In this document: positions 1 to 6,553 of the stretch, one piece after another
Layout of the letters: each line of letters begins with the position of its first letter
Numbering within the stretch: the stretch's first letter is position 1
NCBI RefSeq assembly: GCF_007744675.1
Contig: NZ_CP036269.1
Span: 248,001 to 312,000, forward strand
Reading direction: 5' to 3'
Length of the DNA: 64,000 bases
Source: Gimesia alba
Lineage (GTDB): Bacteria; Planctomycetota; Planctomycetia; Planctomycetales; Planctomycetaceae
Position numbers and translations under genes: made by a program
The notes under the pieces: model-generated
The model's database searches: none
Seen by the model: the letters and a program-made list of their open reading frames with translations, nothing else
Told to the model about the DNA's origin: nothing

Positions 1-1413
1 CTGCGTCAGTAGCGATGAGACGTTGAATGATTTAGTCGTGTAGGGGCGATAGTAATAGCCCGCTCCGGAAACAGGCTCATCAAGGGGATACCGCACGTTG
101 GCGTAGACCCAGAGTGGCTGTTCGACGTTGCCCAGTGGCAGCGCCGCTGTCCAGACGCCGTCGGCTTTGGTGGCCGGGGCATGGCGCCAGAAGCGGTGCA
201 TGGTCTCCAGCCTGTTTTGGGGGCGTTCATTCATTTTACCCTGTTGGGTATAAAAGATATCCACAGAGAGAACGGGCCTGGAGCGATCTGGCTGCACTTT
301 GAAATGGGGCACGCCGTCTTCGGTCTTGAGCGAGAGTGTTGTTTTTGGTGTCTGCGGAAACGAAAACGAATTTTTCAAATGCTGATCCATCCAGAGCAGC
401 GTCGCGACTTCGTAATCGGGCGTGTCCTGGTGATTGTGGTGCGGCGAACAAGTGACGCGCCACTCGCTGCTGCTGATTTCGTTGACTGCATCAGGCAGGT
501 TGCCCAGACGCCCGTGAAAATCGTTCGCGGGGCTGAGGAAGATAATCGGACATGAAATGTGCTTCAGACTGACGTCATCACCCAGCGTCGCACGAAAGAG
601 CGGACTTTGATTATACCGGTCGCTGACGCCTCCACAGGACGGCGCGGCGGCCTTGACGCGCGGGTCGGGTGCGGTCATGACCGTGAGCTTGCCACCCATG
701 GAGTGTCCATAAACGCCCAGTCGATCCGGATCGACCATCGGCTGCTGTTCCAGAAACGTCAATGCGCGGCGTGCGGCGAGCGCACACAGAAACCAGCCGC
801 TATTGCGAGGCGACTCAACCTTATCGAGGGTCCATGCCGCCGGTTTGGCACTGGGAAAGACGTTGCCGGGATTTTTCCCCGGGGCGTGATAGCCGTCGAG
901 GGCGCCCCAGTCGGTGGTGACTTTGTAGTGAGGGTCGTCTGTCTTGCCGTCCCAGAACAGCTTGACTTCTGCCGGCGTCACTCGGTAGTCGGGGGCACTG
1001 ATGCGTCCTGCCCAGGCAATCGAGACCGTGGCGTATCCCCGCTTCGCATTCATGAGACAGGCCTGGTGATCGGCGTATTGTCCCCCACCATGAATCTGGA
1101 CCAGTCCTGGCAGAGTTTTCGTACTGTTGGCTGCGCTCTTGGGAAATCCAAAAATTGCCGCCAGTCGGGCAGTCTGTCCTTTGAAGACGCCGATGCGAAA
1201 TCGTATCACGCGCAGAATCACGCCCTCTTCTTCCCACTCTTTAAGCACCTCGACTTCGAGCGGTTCACGGCGCGGATCAAAGCCGGCCCACATTTCATCG
1301 AAATTCTGCGGTGCCTTTCCGTTTTTCAACGGGGGCAGCGTTTCGGTTTCCTGTCCTGAAACAACAGAAGCTGAAAGCAGAATCAGGATCAACAGAGATG
1401 TGCACAATTTCAT
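1..1413 (-). CDS. Secreted alpha/beta hydrolase (acetylxylan esterase / dienelactone hydrolase-like), 3' end outside the window
   Basis: The frame is open from the ATG at 1413 to the window edge (471 codons), so the C-terminus is missing. The N-terminus MKLCTSLLLILILLSA is a signal peptide, so the enzyme is probably exported. The nucleophile elbow G-H-S-M-G-G with Ser about residue 238 and the upstream oxyanion-type segment QIHGGGQYADH are typical of alpha/beta hydrolases acting on carbohydrate esters. A histidine-rich stretch (SPHHNHQDT) near residue 325 may supply the catalytic His. It lies 47 bp downstream of an SGNH hydrolase on the same strand, so the two probably form a polysaccharide-deacylation pair. 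The family is clear; the substrate is inferred. Confidence 0.85.
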   Translation of the reverse strand, partial: MKLCTSLLILILLSASVVSGQETETLPPLKNGKAPQNFDEMWAGFDPRREPLEVEVLKEWEEEGVILRVIRFRIGVFKGQTARLAAIFGFPKSAANSTKTLPGLVQIHGGGQYADHQACLMNAKRGYATVSIAWAGRISAPDYRVTPAEVKLFWDGKTDDPHYKVTTDWGALDGYHAPGKNPGNVFPSAKPAAWTLDKVESPRNSGWFLCALAARRALTFLEQQPMVDPDRLGVYGHSMGGKLTVMTAPDPRVKAAAPSCGGVSDRYNQSPLFRATLGDDVSLKHISCPIIFLSPANDFHGRLGNLPDAVNEISSSEWRVTCSPHHNHQDTPDYEVATLLWMDQHLKNSFSFPQTPKTTLSLKTEDGVPHFKVQPDRSRPVLSVDIFYTQQGKMNERPQNRLETMHRFWRHAPATKADGVWTAALPLGNVEQPLWVYANVRYPLDEPVSGAGYYYRPYTTKSFNVSSLLTQ

Positions 1414-1460
1414 TTTGGTGTCTCGCTCTGAGATGGGATGTCATGCTGAAGGAGGGCATG

Positions 1461-2177
1461 TCAGTTTTTGTCAGTCTGCTTTTTCTTTAACGCAGCTTTG
1501 ATCTCGTTGGCAACCTGTTTTGCAAGTTGGGCCGAGCCTGCTTTTTTAAAGTGCACGTTGCCTGGTCCGGTCCAGAGCGCGGCGTCAAATCCGGATGCGA
1601 GTTTGTGCAGATCATTGATCCTGACGCCGTGTTGTTTCATGATTTTTTCGGCGACGGCGTTGTACTTCAAGTCGTCGCCAACGACGCGACCTGCTTCCCC
1701 TTCAGGCACCGGGGTTGTGGTGGCCCAGACCAGCGTCGCGCCGGTTTTTTCGAGTTGTTGCACTAACGCTTCCAGATTTTTCTCGTATTCTTTTAAGGGG
1801 ACGGCGATGGTGCCATTCACCTTGTCGCGGTGTCCCTGGACTTTCGAATCCGGGTGCCGATAGCAGAGGTCGTGCAAGCCCCAGTTGAAATGAATCACGT
1901 CCCAGTCCGTCTTTCCCAGCCAGCGTTTGAGGTTTTGTTTCCCCCGGTTCGTATCGCCGCAATTCGCTTTCACGCGTTCTACATTCGCGACGCCTTGAAG
2001 TAACTCGATGGTGGGTTTCGTGTACCCGATCGAAATCGAGTCACCAATGATCAGAACGTGTGGCAGGTTGGGATCAGCTTTGGTGGTTTGCTTCTCCTGG
2101 GCTGTGACGATGGAAGTCAAGCACAGGAGCATGAGGGACGCTGTTTGAAGTCTGACGTATTTATTTAGTCGATTCAT
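1461..2177 (-). CDS. Secreted SGNH/GDSL hydrolase
   Basis: 238 residues. A signal peptide ends near residue 26 (LTSIVTAQ). Block I IIGDSISIGYT carries the putative nucleophile Ser47; the block II Gly lies in CGDTNRG (about 73-79); block III is represented by FNWGLHD with Asn98; block V His209 lies in GPGNVHF. These match SGNH esterases. The usual Asp three residues before the catalytic His is Gly here, so the triad may be a dyad or use another acid. It probably acts on acyl esters of polysaccharides outside the cytoplasm and is likely cotranscribed with the esterase downstream. Confidence 0.85.
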   Translation of the reverse strand: MNRLNKYVRLQTASLMLLCLTSIVTAQEKQTTKADPNLPHVLIIGDSISIGYTKPTIELLQGVANVERVKANCGDTNRGKQNLKRWLGKTDWDVIHFNWGLHDLCYRHPDSKVQGHRDKVNGTIAVPLKEYEKNLEALVQQLEKTGATLVWATTTPVPEGEAGRVVGDDLKYNAVAEKIMKQHGVRINDLHKLASGFDAALWTGPGNVHFKKAGSAQLAKQVANEIKAALKKKQTDKN

Positions 2178-2267
2178 GCTTTTTTTCCTGATAAGGATGA
2201 ATTTCGAATCCGATTACATTTAGTATCAGCAACGCCCCCATCTGGGTCAAGCAGGACTTCCACTGAA

Positions 2268-2798
2268 TCAATGATCTTCATCAGTCCGCCGGAGAAATAT
2301 GGCTCGTCTCACTGGGACTCCAGATGAATTCCGTCCGAAGACCTGAATTCCCCGAAATCTTTGATTGTTGATGACTAGATCTGTAACCCAGTGAATTCTG
2401 AACCAACAATTGTGGATTCGGAAATTCAACCAGTTATGCTCTGACTTTAAGTAACCTTGAACGCGACGCTGTTTCAAGAATTTACAGAATTGTTGCGCAT
2501 CCAGTTCATGTTTATGGTGAGTTTCCGGCCACTTCGCATGTTCCACATATTCTTGAAACTGATTGATGGCATCTCGACCAAGGCTACTCCAGGTTTGTGG
2601 AATGATATGAGCTACCTGAGATCGCCGTTTGCTGAGAAGTGCTTCTGCCTGACGGTCTAATTGATCGCAATCGAGTGAGGCGATGATCTTTGCTTCCTCG
2701 TCCGAAAGTCCCTGTTTGGTGATGAATGCGGAGACGTTTGAGCGTAACTGGTCGCGCAGGATCTGATTCTGTAAAAGAAGTGCGAGAACTCTAATCAT
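2268..2798 (-). CDS. BufC/HvfC-like (DUF2063-type) partner of the DUF692 enzyme
   Basis: 176 residues if started at the ATG at 2798, which lies in ATGATTAG and overlaps the DUF692 stop by 8 nt. This is a strong sign of translational coupling; a longer open frame back to 2882 only shadows the DUF692 gene. The central part has the family-like pattern L-x-KR-x(2)-V-x(3)-IP-x-T-x(2)-LG, then F-x-EY-x-H-x(2)-WPE and H-x(2)-DA-x-F-x(2)-FL, resembling proteins that dock the substrate peptide to MNIO enzymes. No signal peptide or membrane segment is visible, so it should be cytoplasmic. The resemblance is from memory of the family and no search was run. The role in substrate recognition is inferred from context. 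Confidence 0.65.
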   Translation of the reverse strand: MIRVLALLLQNQILRDQLRSNVSAFITKQGLSDEEAKIIASLDCDQLDRQAEALLSKRRSQVAHIIPQTWSSLGRDAINQFQEYVEHAKWPETHHKHELDAQQFCKFLKQRRVQGYLKSEHNWLNFRIHNCWFRIHWVTDLVINNQRFRGIQVFGRNSSGVPVRRAIFLRRTDEDH

Positions 2799-3600
2799 TT
2801 CGGGCGCGCTCACAGGTTTCTTCCAGACGAAGCAATTCCGCTGACAGATCCGTTGGTGCTGGAATTGCCATGTCTCGTTCAAGTATGACTGCTTCTACTG
2901 GCGCATAGCGCACGACCTCGCTGAGAAGATCGTAAAGATTGTCTTGAATCGGTTCACAATGACGATCGTGATAAATGCCATTCTGGATCGAATAGCCGAC
3001 GATATGCACCTGTCGAATGAAGTCCGGCTCGACTTCATGTAACCATTTGACTGGATCAAAACAATGGTTTTGACCGTTGATCAACAGATTGGTGACATCC
3101 AGGAGCAGCCCACTCCCGGCTCGCTCGCATAGACGGTTCAGGAATTCCGGCTCAGTATAATCTCCAGGAATTCGCAGGTACGATGTGATATTCTCTAAGA
3201 GCAAAGGCCTTTGACAGCGGTCCATGACTTCACGCGCATGGTCGGCCAGGATGGTTAAAGAACTTTCCGTCATCGGCAATGGATTGAGGTGCCCCAGGTC
3301 AACGTCGTCAGTCTTCGTAAAGGCGATATGCTCGGTGATCCATTTTGCATTGGCGTGGTCAGCAACTCTCTGAAATTGTCTCAATGTTGAGTTATCAAGC
3401 GGACCGGGAGTTCCCAGGGAGAGTCCCAGACCATGGACAGAGACCAGGTAGTCTTTGGCAAGTTGTGACAGAGTTGATGTGTCAGAATCGAAGAAATGTT
3501 CGGCTGTGACTTCAACGCAATCCAGTTCTATCGGGTCCGACAGTACCCAGTCCGCTAATGGCTTACGAAATCCGACTCCAATCAGAGGGACCTCGATCAT
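2791..3600 (-). CDS. DUF692 / MNIO-family (BufB/MbnB-like) iron enzyme
   Basis: 269 residues from the ATG at 3600. The start is set by a strong GGAGGTGA ribosome site that lies inside the last codons of the upstream gene; a longer open frame to 3747 would encode only the low-complexity shadow of the Cys tail. Family landmarks in order: GVGFRKPLADW, VEVTAEHFFD, VHGLGLSLGTPG, ITEHIAF, LLENITSY, GLLLDVTNLLINGQN, QVHIVGYS, HDRHCEP and ILERDMAIP. These contain the His/Glu/Asp residues that hold the two or three irons of the TIM-barrel MNIO enzymes, which oxidise cysteines in peptide substrates. Context makes the Cys tail of the preceding gene the natural substrate (inference). Confidence 0.85.
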   Translation of the reverse strand: MIEVPLIGVGFRKPLADWVLSDPIELDCVEVTAEHFFDSDTSTLSQLAKDYLVSVHGLGLSLGTPGPLDNSTLRQFQRVADHANAKWITEHIAFTKTDDVDLGHLNPLPMTESSLTILADHAREVMDRCQRPLLLENITSYLRIPGDYTEPEFLNRLCERAGSGLLLDVTNLLINGQNHCFDPVKWLHEVEPDFIRQVHIVGYSIQNGIYHDRHCEPIQDNLYDLLSEVVRYAPVEAVILERDMAIPAPTDLSAELLRLEETCERARND

Positions 3601-3610
3601 TTCGTTGTTG

Positions 3611-4366
3611 TCAGTCACCTCCACAGCCTCCGCATCCACCACCGCCACAGCCTCCCCCACAGCTGCTACCGCAACTGCTGCCACAGCTGCTGCCGCAACT
3701 GCTGCATCCACTATTCGACCAATGATTCGATTTCCCAGAGCCGGCATAAGAGAAGATCAGGAAGACGAATGGTCCAAACAACATCATCCCAAAAAGTCCA
3801 CCAAATTTGTGCATACCGTGGTAGCTCCCATACCCAAGTCGAATTAAAGCGGTACTCTCGTAAGCCAGGATGAAAACAAGCAGCAGGCCCGGAGTGAGCT
3901 GTGATTTCAGTCTCACATAGATACACAAAACGGCAATTCCCACTCCCAGAAAAAAGAAATATAGTAGAAAAGTCTCCCCGTTCCACCCTATTTGTAAGAT
4001 ACTGATGCCGATCACGAGAACAGAACAAAGTACGATCCAGGTTCGCATGATTGGGTCTTGGGGCAAAAGATTGATGAACGAAGCCCCGATGAGACTGAGT
4101 CTGCCTGGCTCCTTTGCCGGAGGTTGTGGTTCGGGGTGCTCGTCTTTATTTTTAGCGTTACAGACGACACAAACGGGATTTTTCCGGTCTAATTTCGAAA
4201 AACAGACAGAGCACCACTTAGGATTATTTGAGGCCCGGCGTTCGAGCAGTAAATCTTCTTTGCAGTTGCGACACTTGACTTGCTTACCTTCGAGGTCAGC
4301 ACGAACGAGATATTTTTTACCACACTTGCAGGTCACTTTGAACTTTGCCGAAGTGGTTTTGCTCAT
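3611..4366 (-). CDS. Four-TM zinc-ribbon membrane protein with Gly/Ser/Cys-rich C-terminal tail (putative modified tail)
   Basis: 251 residues. Two N-terminal Cys pairs sets (C13, C15, C32, C35 and C52, C55, C66, C69) look like zinc ribbons. Four hydrophobic helices follow at about 109-127, 132-152, 159-178 and 188-207. Residues 221-251 are almost only Gly, Ser and Cys with eight Cys spaced C-x2-C-x3-C-x3-C-x3-C-x3-C-x4-C-x2-C, ending GGCGGD. This architecture recalls TIGR04222-type membrane proteins with low-complexity Gly-Cys ends, but the zinc-ribbon front is different. Its ATG overlaps the upstream stop (ATGA) and DUF692 starts 10 bp downstream, so the tail is the likely target of that enzyme. 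I do not know a characterised homologue. Confidence 0.8.
   Translation of the reverse strand: MSKTTSAKFKVTCKCGKKYLVRADLEGKQVKCRNCKEDLLLERRASNNPKWCSVCFSKLDRKNPVCVVCNAKNKDEHPEPQPPAKEPGRLSLIGASFINLLPQDPIMRTWIVLCSVLVIGISILQIGWNGETFLLYFFFLGVGIAVLCIYVRLKSQLTPGLLLVFILAYESTALIRLGYGSYHGMHKFGGLFGMMLFGPFVFLIFSYAGSGKSNHWSNSGCSSCGSSCGSSCGSSCGGGCGGGGCGGCGGD
3614..3706 (-). other. Eight-cysteine Gly/Ser/Cys tail segment
   Basis: Codes residues 221-251 of the four-TM protein. It is built from CGSS repeats followed by CGGG/CGG units. Serine and glycine codons vary between units (agc/agt, ggc/ggt/gga), so the repeat has been kept at protein level and is not a simple recent DNA expansion. Confidence 0.85.
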
Positions 4367-5124
4367 TGTGTTGCCTCCATTTGGTCGACCAAATGCGTGG
4401 TTTCATGGATCAGGGACATAAAACCGCTATAGATTTTCTTTAGTTCTTCTGACGAAGGCATCTGCTGCAATCTGCGGAATTCAAGGATCTTCCTGATTAC
4501 CGCGACATCGATTTGAAATTCATCACCAAACTCATCCAGAACGTCACTGTCCTCTTCTGGAACGATACCCGTCTTGACCAGCAGGCAGGCATTCACATTG
4601 TTGAGAAAAGAATTTGCAGTCTCCAACAACGTCTGCAGCAACTGTTCTGGTTTATGCCGTCGATGCAAGTAAATAGTACGAAGCCGGATCATGATATTTT
4701 TTAATTCCTGTTCGCACCGTAATCGTAAATGCTCATCTGAGATGTCAAGATCAGAGATCACGTCTTGTCCATGTAACAAGGTGTGATACTGCTTGATATT
4801 GTGAAACTTGACCGGGAAGACGTCACAGGAAGAGATTAAATCATCCTGGGTCAGAATCATGGTCGCGAGTGGAACTTGCTTTTCGAATTTAGCAATTGCA
4901 TCAGCGATGCTATCCAGCAAGTCACAGTCAATCCGATTCAGGACCAGCATCAGGTTGAGTTTACTATGTTTCGAGTCAAACTGCTGCTGTTTGACAAAAT
5001 CGCCAAAAACGATTACGGACGTCAGTTCATTAGCTAGCGTAGTGGTAAGCACGTCTCGCAATTCATGCAGGATTTTAACGATGCATGAGTGATCAAGAGT
5101 ACGATGACGTGAAAAAAAATTCAT
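4363..5124 (-). CDS. Degenerate nucleotidyltransferase-like protein, first gene of the DUF692 operon
   Basis: 253 residues; ATG at 5124 preceded by AAGGA with 7-nt spacing. Residues 37-62 (VIVFGDFVKQQQFD then KLNLMLVL) resemble the Gly-Ser and Asp-x-Asp strand of minimal nucleotidyltransferases, but the usual GS is GD and the D-x-D pair reads N-L/L-x, so catalysis is doubtful. The rest is helical with charged segments, like NTase-HEPN fusions. The last codons overlap the next start by 4 nt (ATGA), so it is cotranslated with the Cys-tail membrane protein. The function is unknown; a regulatory or ligand-sensing role in the operon is a guess. Confidence 0.7.
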   Translation of the reverse strand: MNFFSRHRTLDHSCIVKILHELRDVLTTTLANELTSVIVFGDFVKQQQFDSKHSKLNLMLVLNRIDCDLLDSIADAIAKFEKQVPLATMILTQDDLISSCDVFPVKFHNIKQYHTLLHGQDVISDLDISDEHLRLRCEQELKNIMIRLRTIYLHRRHKPEQLLQTLLETANSFLNNVNACLLVKTGIVPEEDSDVLDEFGDEFQIDVAVIRKILEFRRLQQMPSSEELKKIYSGFMSLIHETTHLVDQMEATQ

Positions 5125-5557
5125 GTGGGTTCCTTCAGGTGGAAAAGCTATTTTGTCGATACCGCTTCACCAATGGAACCTGGTCATGAGGTTCAGTTCC
5201 TGGTGAGGTCACCAGATTCATGCGACTGCTCCAATCTCGATGAATAGTGAGATGATAATTTGGCTGTAAAGCGGCGTCGATGGGACAACGAGGATTCTAC
5301 GTTTGGAGTTCAAATAAAACATGATTTTTTGAACTTTTAGTTTGAATTCGAATTGAATTTCGCTGGTTAGCACTCTTTGAGCAATCATCGCAACCGATTT
5401 TGTGGATTCCGGGGTGAGTCAATACTGGGCGCAGTGAAGCTGGAAATGCTGTAAAACTGTTTGAAGGTGGTCGAAGATCGGAATCAGGAAATAGCCCTCG
5501 GATATCGTTTCAGAAATATTGCGAACCAATGTGAGCAGACCACTGTCTTTCATCGGC
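5125..5557. other. Intergenic region between the DUF692 operon and the RNA island
   Basis: 433 bp without a convincing gene. It must hold the promoter of the minus-strand DUF692 operon and perhaps that of the tRNA/Y RNA island on the plus strand. It is AT-rich around 5300-5360, but no well-spaced -35/-10 pair stands out. Confidence 0.5.
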
Positions 5558-5586
5558 AGCCGGCGATTGTGGTTTCGTCGGCTTTT
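5558..5586 (+). terminator. Terminator-like hairpin just before the tRNA trio
   Basis: AGCCGGCG (5558-5565) pairs with CGTCGGCT (5576-5583) with one G-U pair, followed by a short T run to 5586. It could terminate an RNA starting upstream or be a processing hairpin in a precursor for the tRNAs that begin 10 bp later. Confidence 0.45.
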
Positions 5587-5595
5587 CAAAAGCAT

Positions 5596-5666
5596 GCCTT
5601 GCGAGTGTGATGGAGGCACGATGGTCTTCGAAACCATCAGACGGGGTTCGACTCCCTGGCGAGGTA
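5596..5666 (+). tRNA. tRNA-Arg(UCG)
   Basis: Full cloverleaf by hand. The acceptor 5596-5602 pairs with 5659-5665 (two G-U pairs). The D stem is GTGT/GCAC. The anticodon stem ATGGT/ACCAT has loop CTTCGAA at 5626-5632 giving anticodon TCG. The T arm is CGGGG-TTCGACT-CCCTG. The discriminator is A and no CCA is encoded. It could be a working tRNA or a tRNA mimic, given the Ro60/Y RNA context. Confidence 0.7.
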
Positions 5667-5679
5667 CTGAAAATAATTT

Positions 5680-5752
5680 GTCCCTGGAGTGTGCCGGATT
5701 CGCACGCGAGCCCGCGAAGCTCGTAGATCAGGTTCAATTCCTGACAGGGGCA
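5680..5752 (+). tRNA. tRNA or tRNA mimic with anticodon GCG (Arg) and an unusual C33
   Basis: The acceptor GTCCCTG (5680-5686) pairs with CAGGGGC (5745-5751). The anticodon stem CGAGC/GCTCG encloses loop CCGCGAA (5712-5718), giving GCG at 5714-5716. The universally conserved U33 is C. The T arm is TCAGG-TTCAATT-CCTGA, perfectly paired. The D stem reuses GTGT/GCAC as in the first tRNA. No CCA is encoded. The fold is good, but C33 makes decoding uncertain. Confidence 0.55.
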
Positions 5753-5758
5753 TTGACT

Positions 5759-5830
5759 GACGCCGGAACCTGATGGTCGGGCGGCTGCCTGCAAAGCAGT
5801 TGGAACTGGGTTCGACTCCCACTGGCGTCT
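5759..5830 (+). tRNA. tRNA-Cys(GCA)
   Basis: The acceptor GACGCCG (5759-5765) pairs with TGGCGTC (5823-5829). The anticodon stem GCTGC/GCAGT has loop CTGCAAA with anticodon GCA at 5791-5793. The T arm is CTGGG-TTCGACT-CCCAC with one mismatch at the base. The discriminator is U, as expected for tRNA-Cys. The D arm is short and irregular. It starts 7 bp after the previous tRNA, so the three are surely one transcript. Confidence 0.65.
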
Positions 5831-5922
5831 TCAACCGACCAACTGCAGGCTCGGACTACATCTTATTATCACTAAGAACCCGTGTCTGAGCAAATCTTTC
5901 GTTGGAAGGTTGTTTAAAATAG

Positions 5923-5939
5923 CCCAACAGTCTGTTGGG
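5923..5939 (+). repeat. Short hairpin between tRNA trio and Y RNAs
   Basis: CCCAACA (5923-5929) pairs with TGTTGGG (5933-5939) across a 3-nt loop. No T tract follows, so it is not a classic terminator; it may be a processing site. The rest of 5831-5955 shows nothing recognisable. Confidence 0.35.
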
Positions 5940-5955
5940 ATAACATGATCACTTT

Positions 5956-6109
5956 AAAACGTGACCGACTGCCTTACTGGAGTACATGGATCATACCCCG
6001 GTGGTTGTGGGTTCGAGTCCCACCGGCGCTATTTTGTAAAGCGTGTCGCGCCGTAGCTCAAAGGTAGAGCACCGTAAGTCTCTGGTACAACACTTCGTCG
6101 GTCTGTTTT
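5956..6109 (+). ncRNA. Y RNA 1 (YrlA-like, tRNA-like module)
   Basis: The ends pair: AAAAC-GT-GACCGAC (5956-5969) with GTCGGTC-T-GTTTT (6097-6109). Just inside are CGACTGCC on the 5' side and ACACTTCGTCG on the 3' side, shared with two neighbours. The interior is a permuted tRNA: T arm GTGGG-TTCGAGT-CCCAC, then an acceptor-like stem CGGCGC/GCGCCG closed by an 18-nt loop, then D arm TAGCTC...GAGCA. This is the plan of bacterial Y RNAs, which bind Ro60 through the end stem and mimic tRNA. The U run after the stem may terminate transcription. The Ro60 gene lies downstream on the same strand. Confidence 0.8.
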
Positions 6110-6159
6110 AAAATTGAATATCGACTTTCTGAGAGGATGACCACGTCACAAGAAAAAAC

Positions 6160-6308
6160 AAGATCGACTGCCGAATGGGAGTACATAGGGAACCAAAGGT
6201 TGTGGGTTCAATTCCCACCAGCGCTTCATGTTTAAGCATGTCGCGTTGTAGCTCAACTGGCAGAGCATTGGCAAAAAAACTCTGGTTCAACAACTTCGTC
6301 GATCTTTT
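6160..6308 (+). ncRNA. Y RNA 2 (YrlA-like, tRNA-like module)
   Basis: The end stem AAGATCGAC (6160-6168) pairs with GTCGATCTT (6298-6306). Relative to Y RNA 1, paired positions change together (GACC/GGTC to GATC/GATC), so the stem is supported by covariation. The T arm is GTGGG-TTCAATT-CCCAC; the acceptor-like stem CAGCGC/GCGTTG shows further compensation; the D arm is TAGCTC-AACTGGCA-GAGCA. The conserved CGACTGCC and CAACTTCGTCG blocks flank it. The U tract follows at 6305-6308. Confidence 0.8.
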
Positions 6309-6319
6309 ATAAGGCAACA

Positions 6320-6464
6320 CACTCGACTGCCGGCGTGGAGTACATGGTTTAAGCTGGTTCGATCCCTGCCCGGCCGCCTGATGTAATGCTGTATGCGGCC
6401 GGCCCCTGCGATCCGCGCGTGCGCGACGTCACAGGGAAAACTCTGCCCACCACTTCGTCGAGTG
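6320..6464 (+). ncRNA. Y RNA 3 (divergent tRNA-like module)
   Basis: The end stem CACTCGAC (6320-6327) pairs with GTCGAGTG (6457-6464), a third covarying version. It keeps CGACTGCC, TGGAGTACATGG and CCACTTCGTCG. The T arm is weak (TTCGATC loop) and the acceptor-like stem is a strong CCGGCCGC/GCGGCCGG hairpin. The TAGCTC...GAGC D arm of the other two is absent and replaced by a CCCTG...CAGGG stem capped by GCGCGTGCGC. It is probably a Y RNA with a different effector module. Confidence 0.7.
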
Positions 6465-6481
6465 CATTTGTTGGGTCATTA

Positions 6482-6525
6482 AAGGGGTCTGGTCTCCTTT
6501 AAAAAGAGACCAGTCTCCTTTAATA
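6482..6525 (+). promoter_or_regulatory. Leader hairpin upstream of the Ro60 gene
   Basis: CTGGTCTC (6489-6496) and GAGACCAG (6506-6513) form a perfect 8-bp stem. The segment TCTCCTTTAA occurs twice around it and could also pair with the AAGGAGG ribosome site at 6542-6548. It might therefore be an attenuator or translational switch. It also resembles, imperfectly, the AAAGGGGTC-type inverted repeats that flank the Y1 transposase near 22.5 kb, so it may instead be a REP relic. Confidence 0.4.
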
Positions 6526-6553
6526 CACACCTTTATTTTGGAAGGAGGTCATG

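Noticed and set aside
559-1359. 266-codon open frame on the plus strand
   Set aside because: Shadow of the alpha/beta hydrolase, which has a signal peptide and GHSMGG motif.
3601-3747. Longer N-terminus for the DUF692 protein (Ala/Val repeats)
   Set aside because: It is the frame-shifted reading of the Gly/Ser/Cys tail codons; the start at 3600 has a strong ribosome site.
5637-6320. Short open frames across the tRNA/Y RNA region
   Set aside because: They run through tRNA and Y RNA structures whose pairing explains the sequence.
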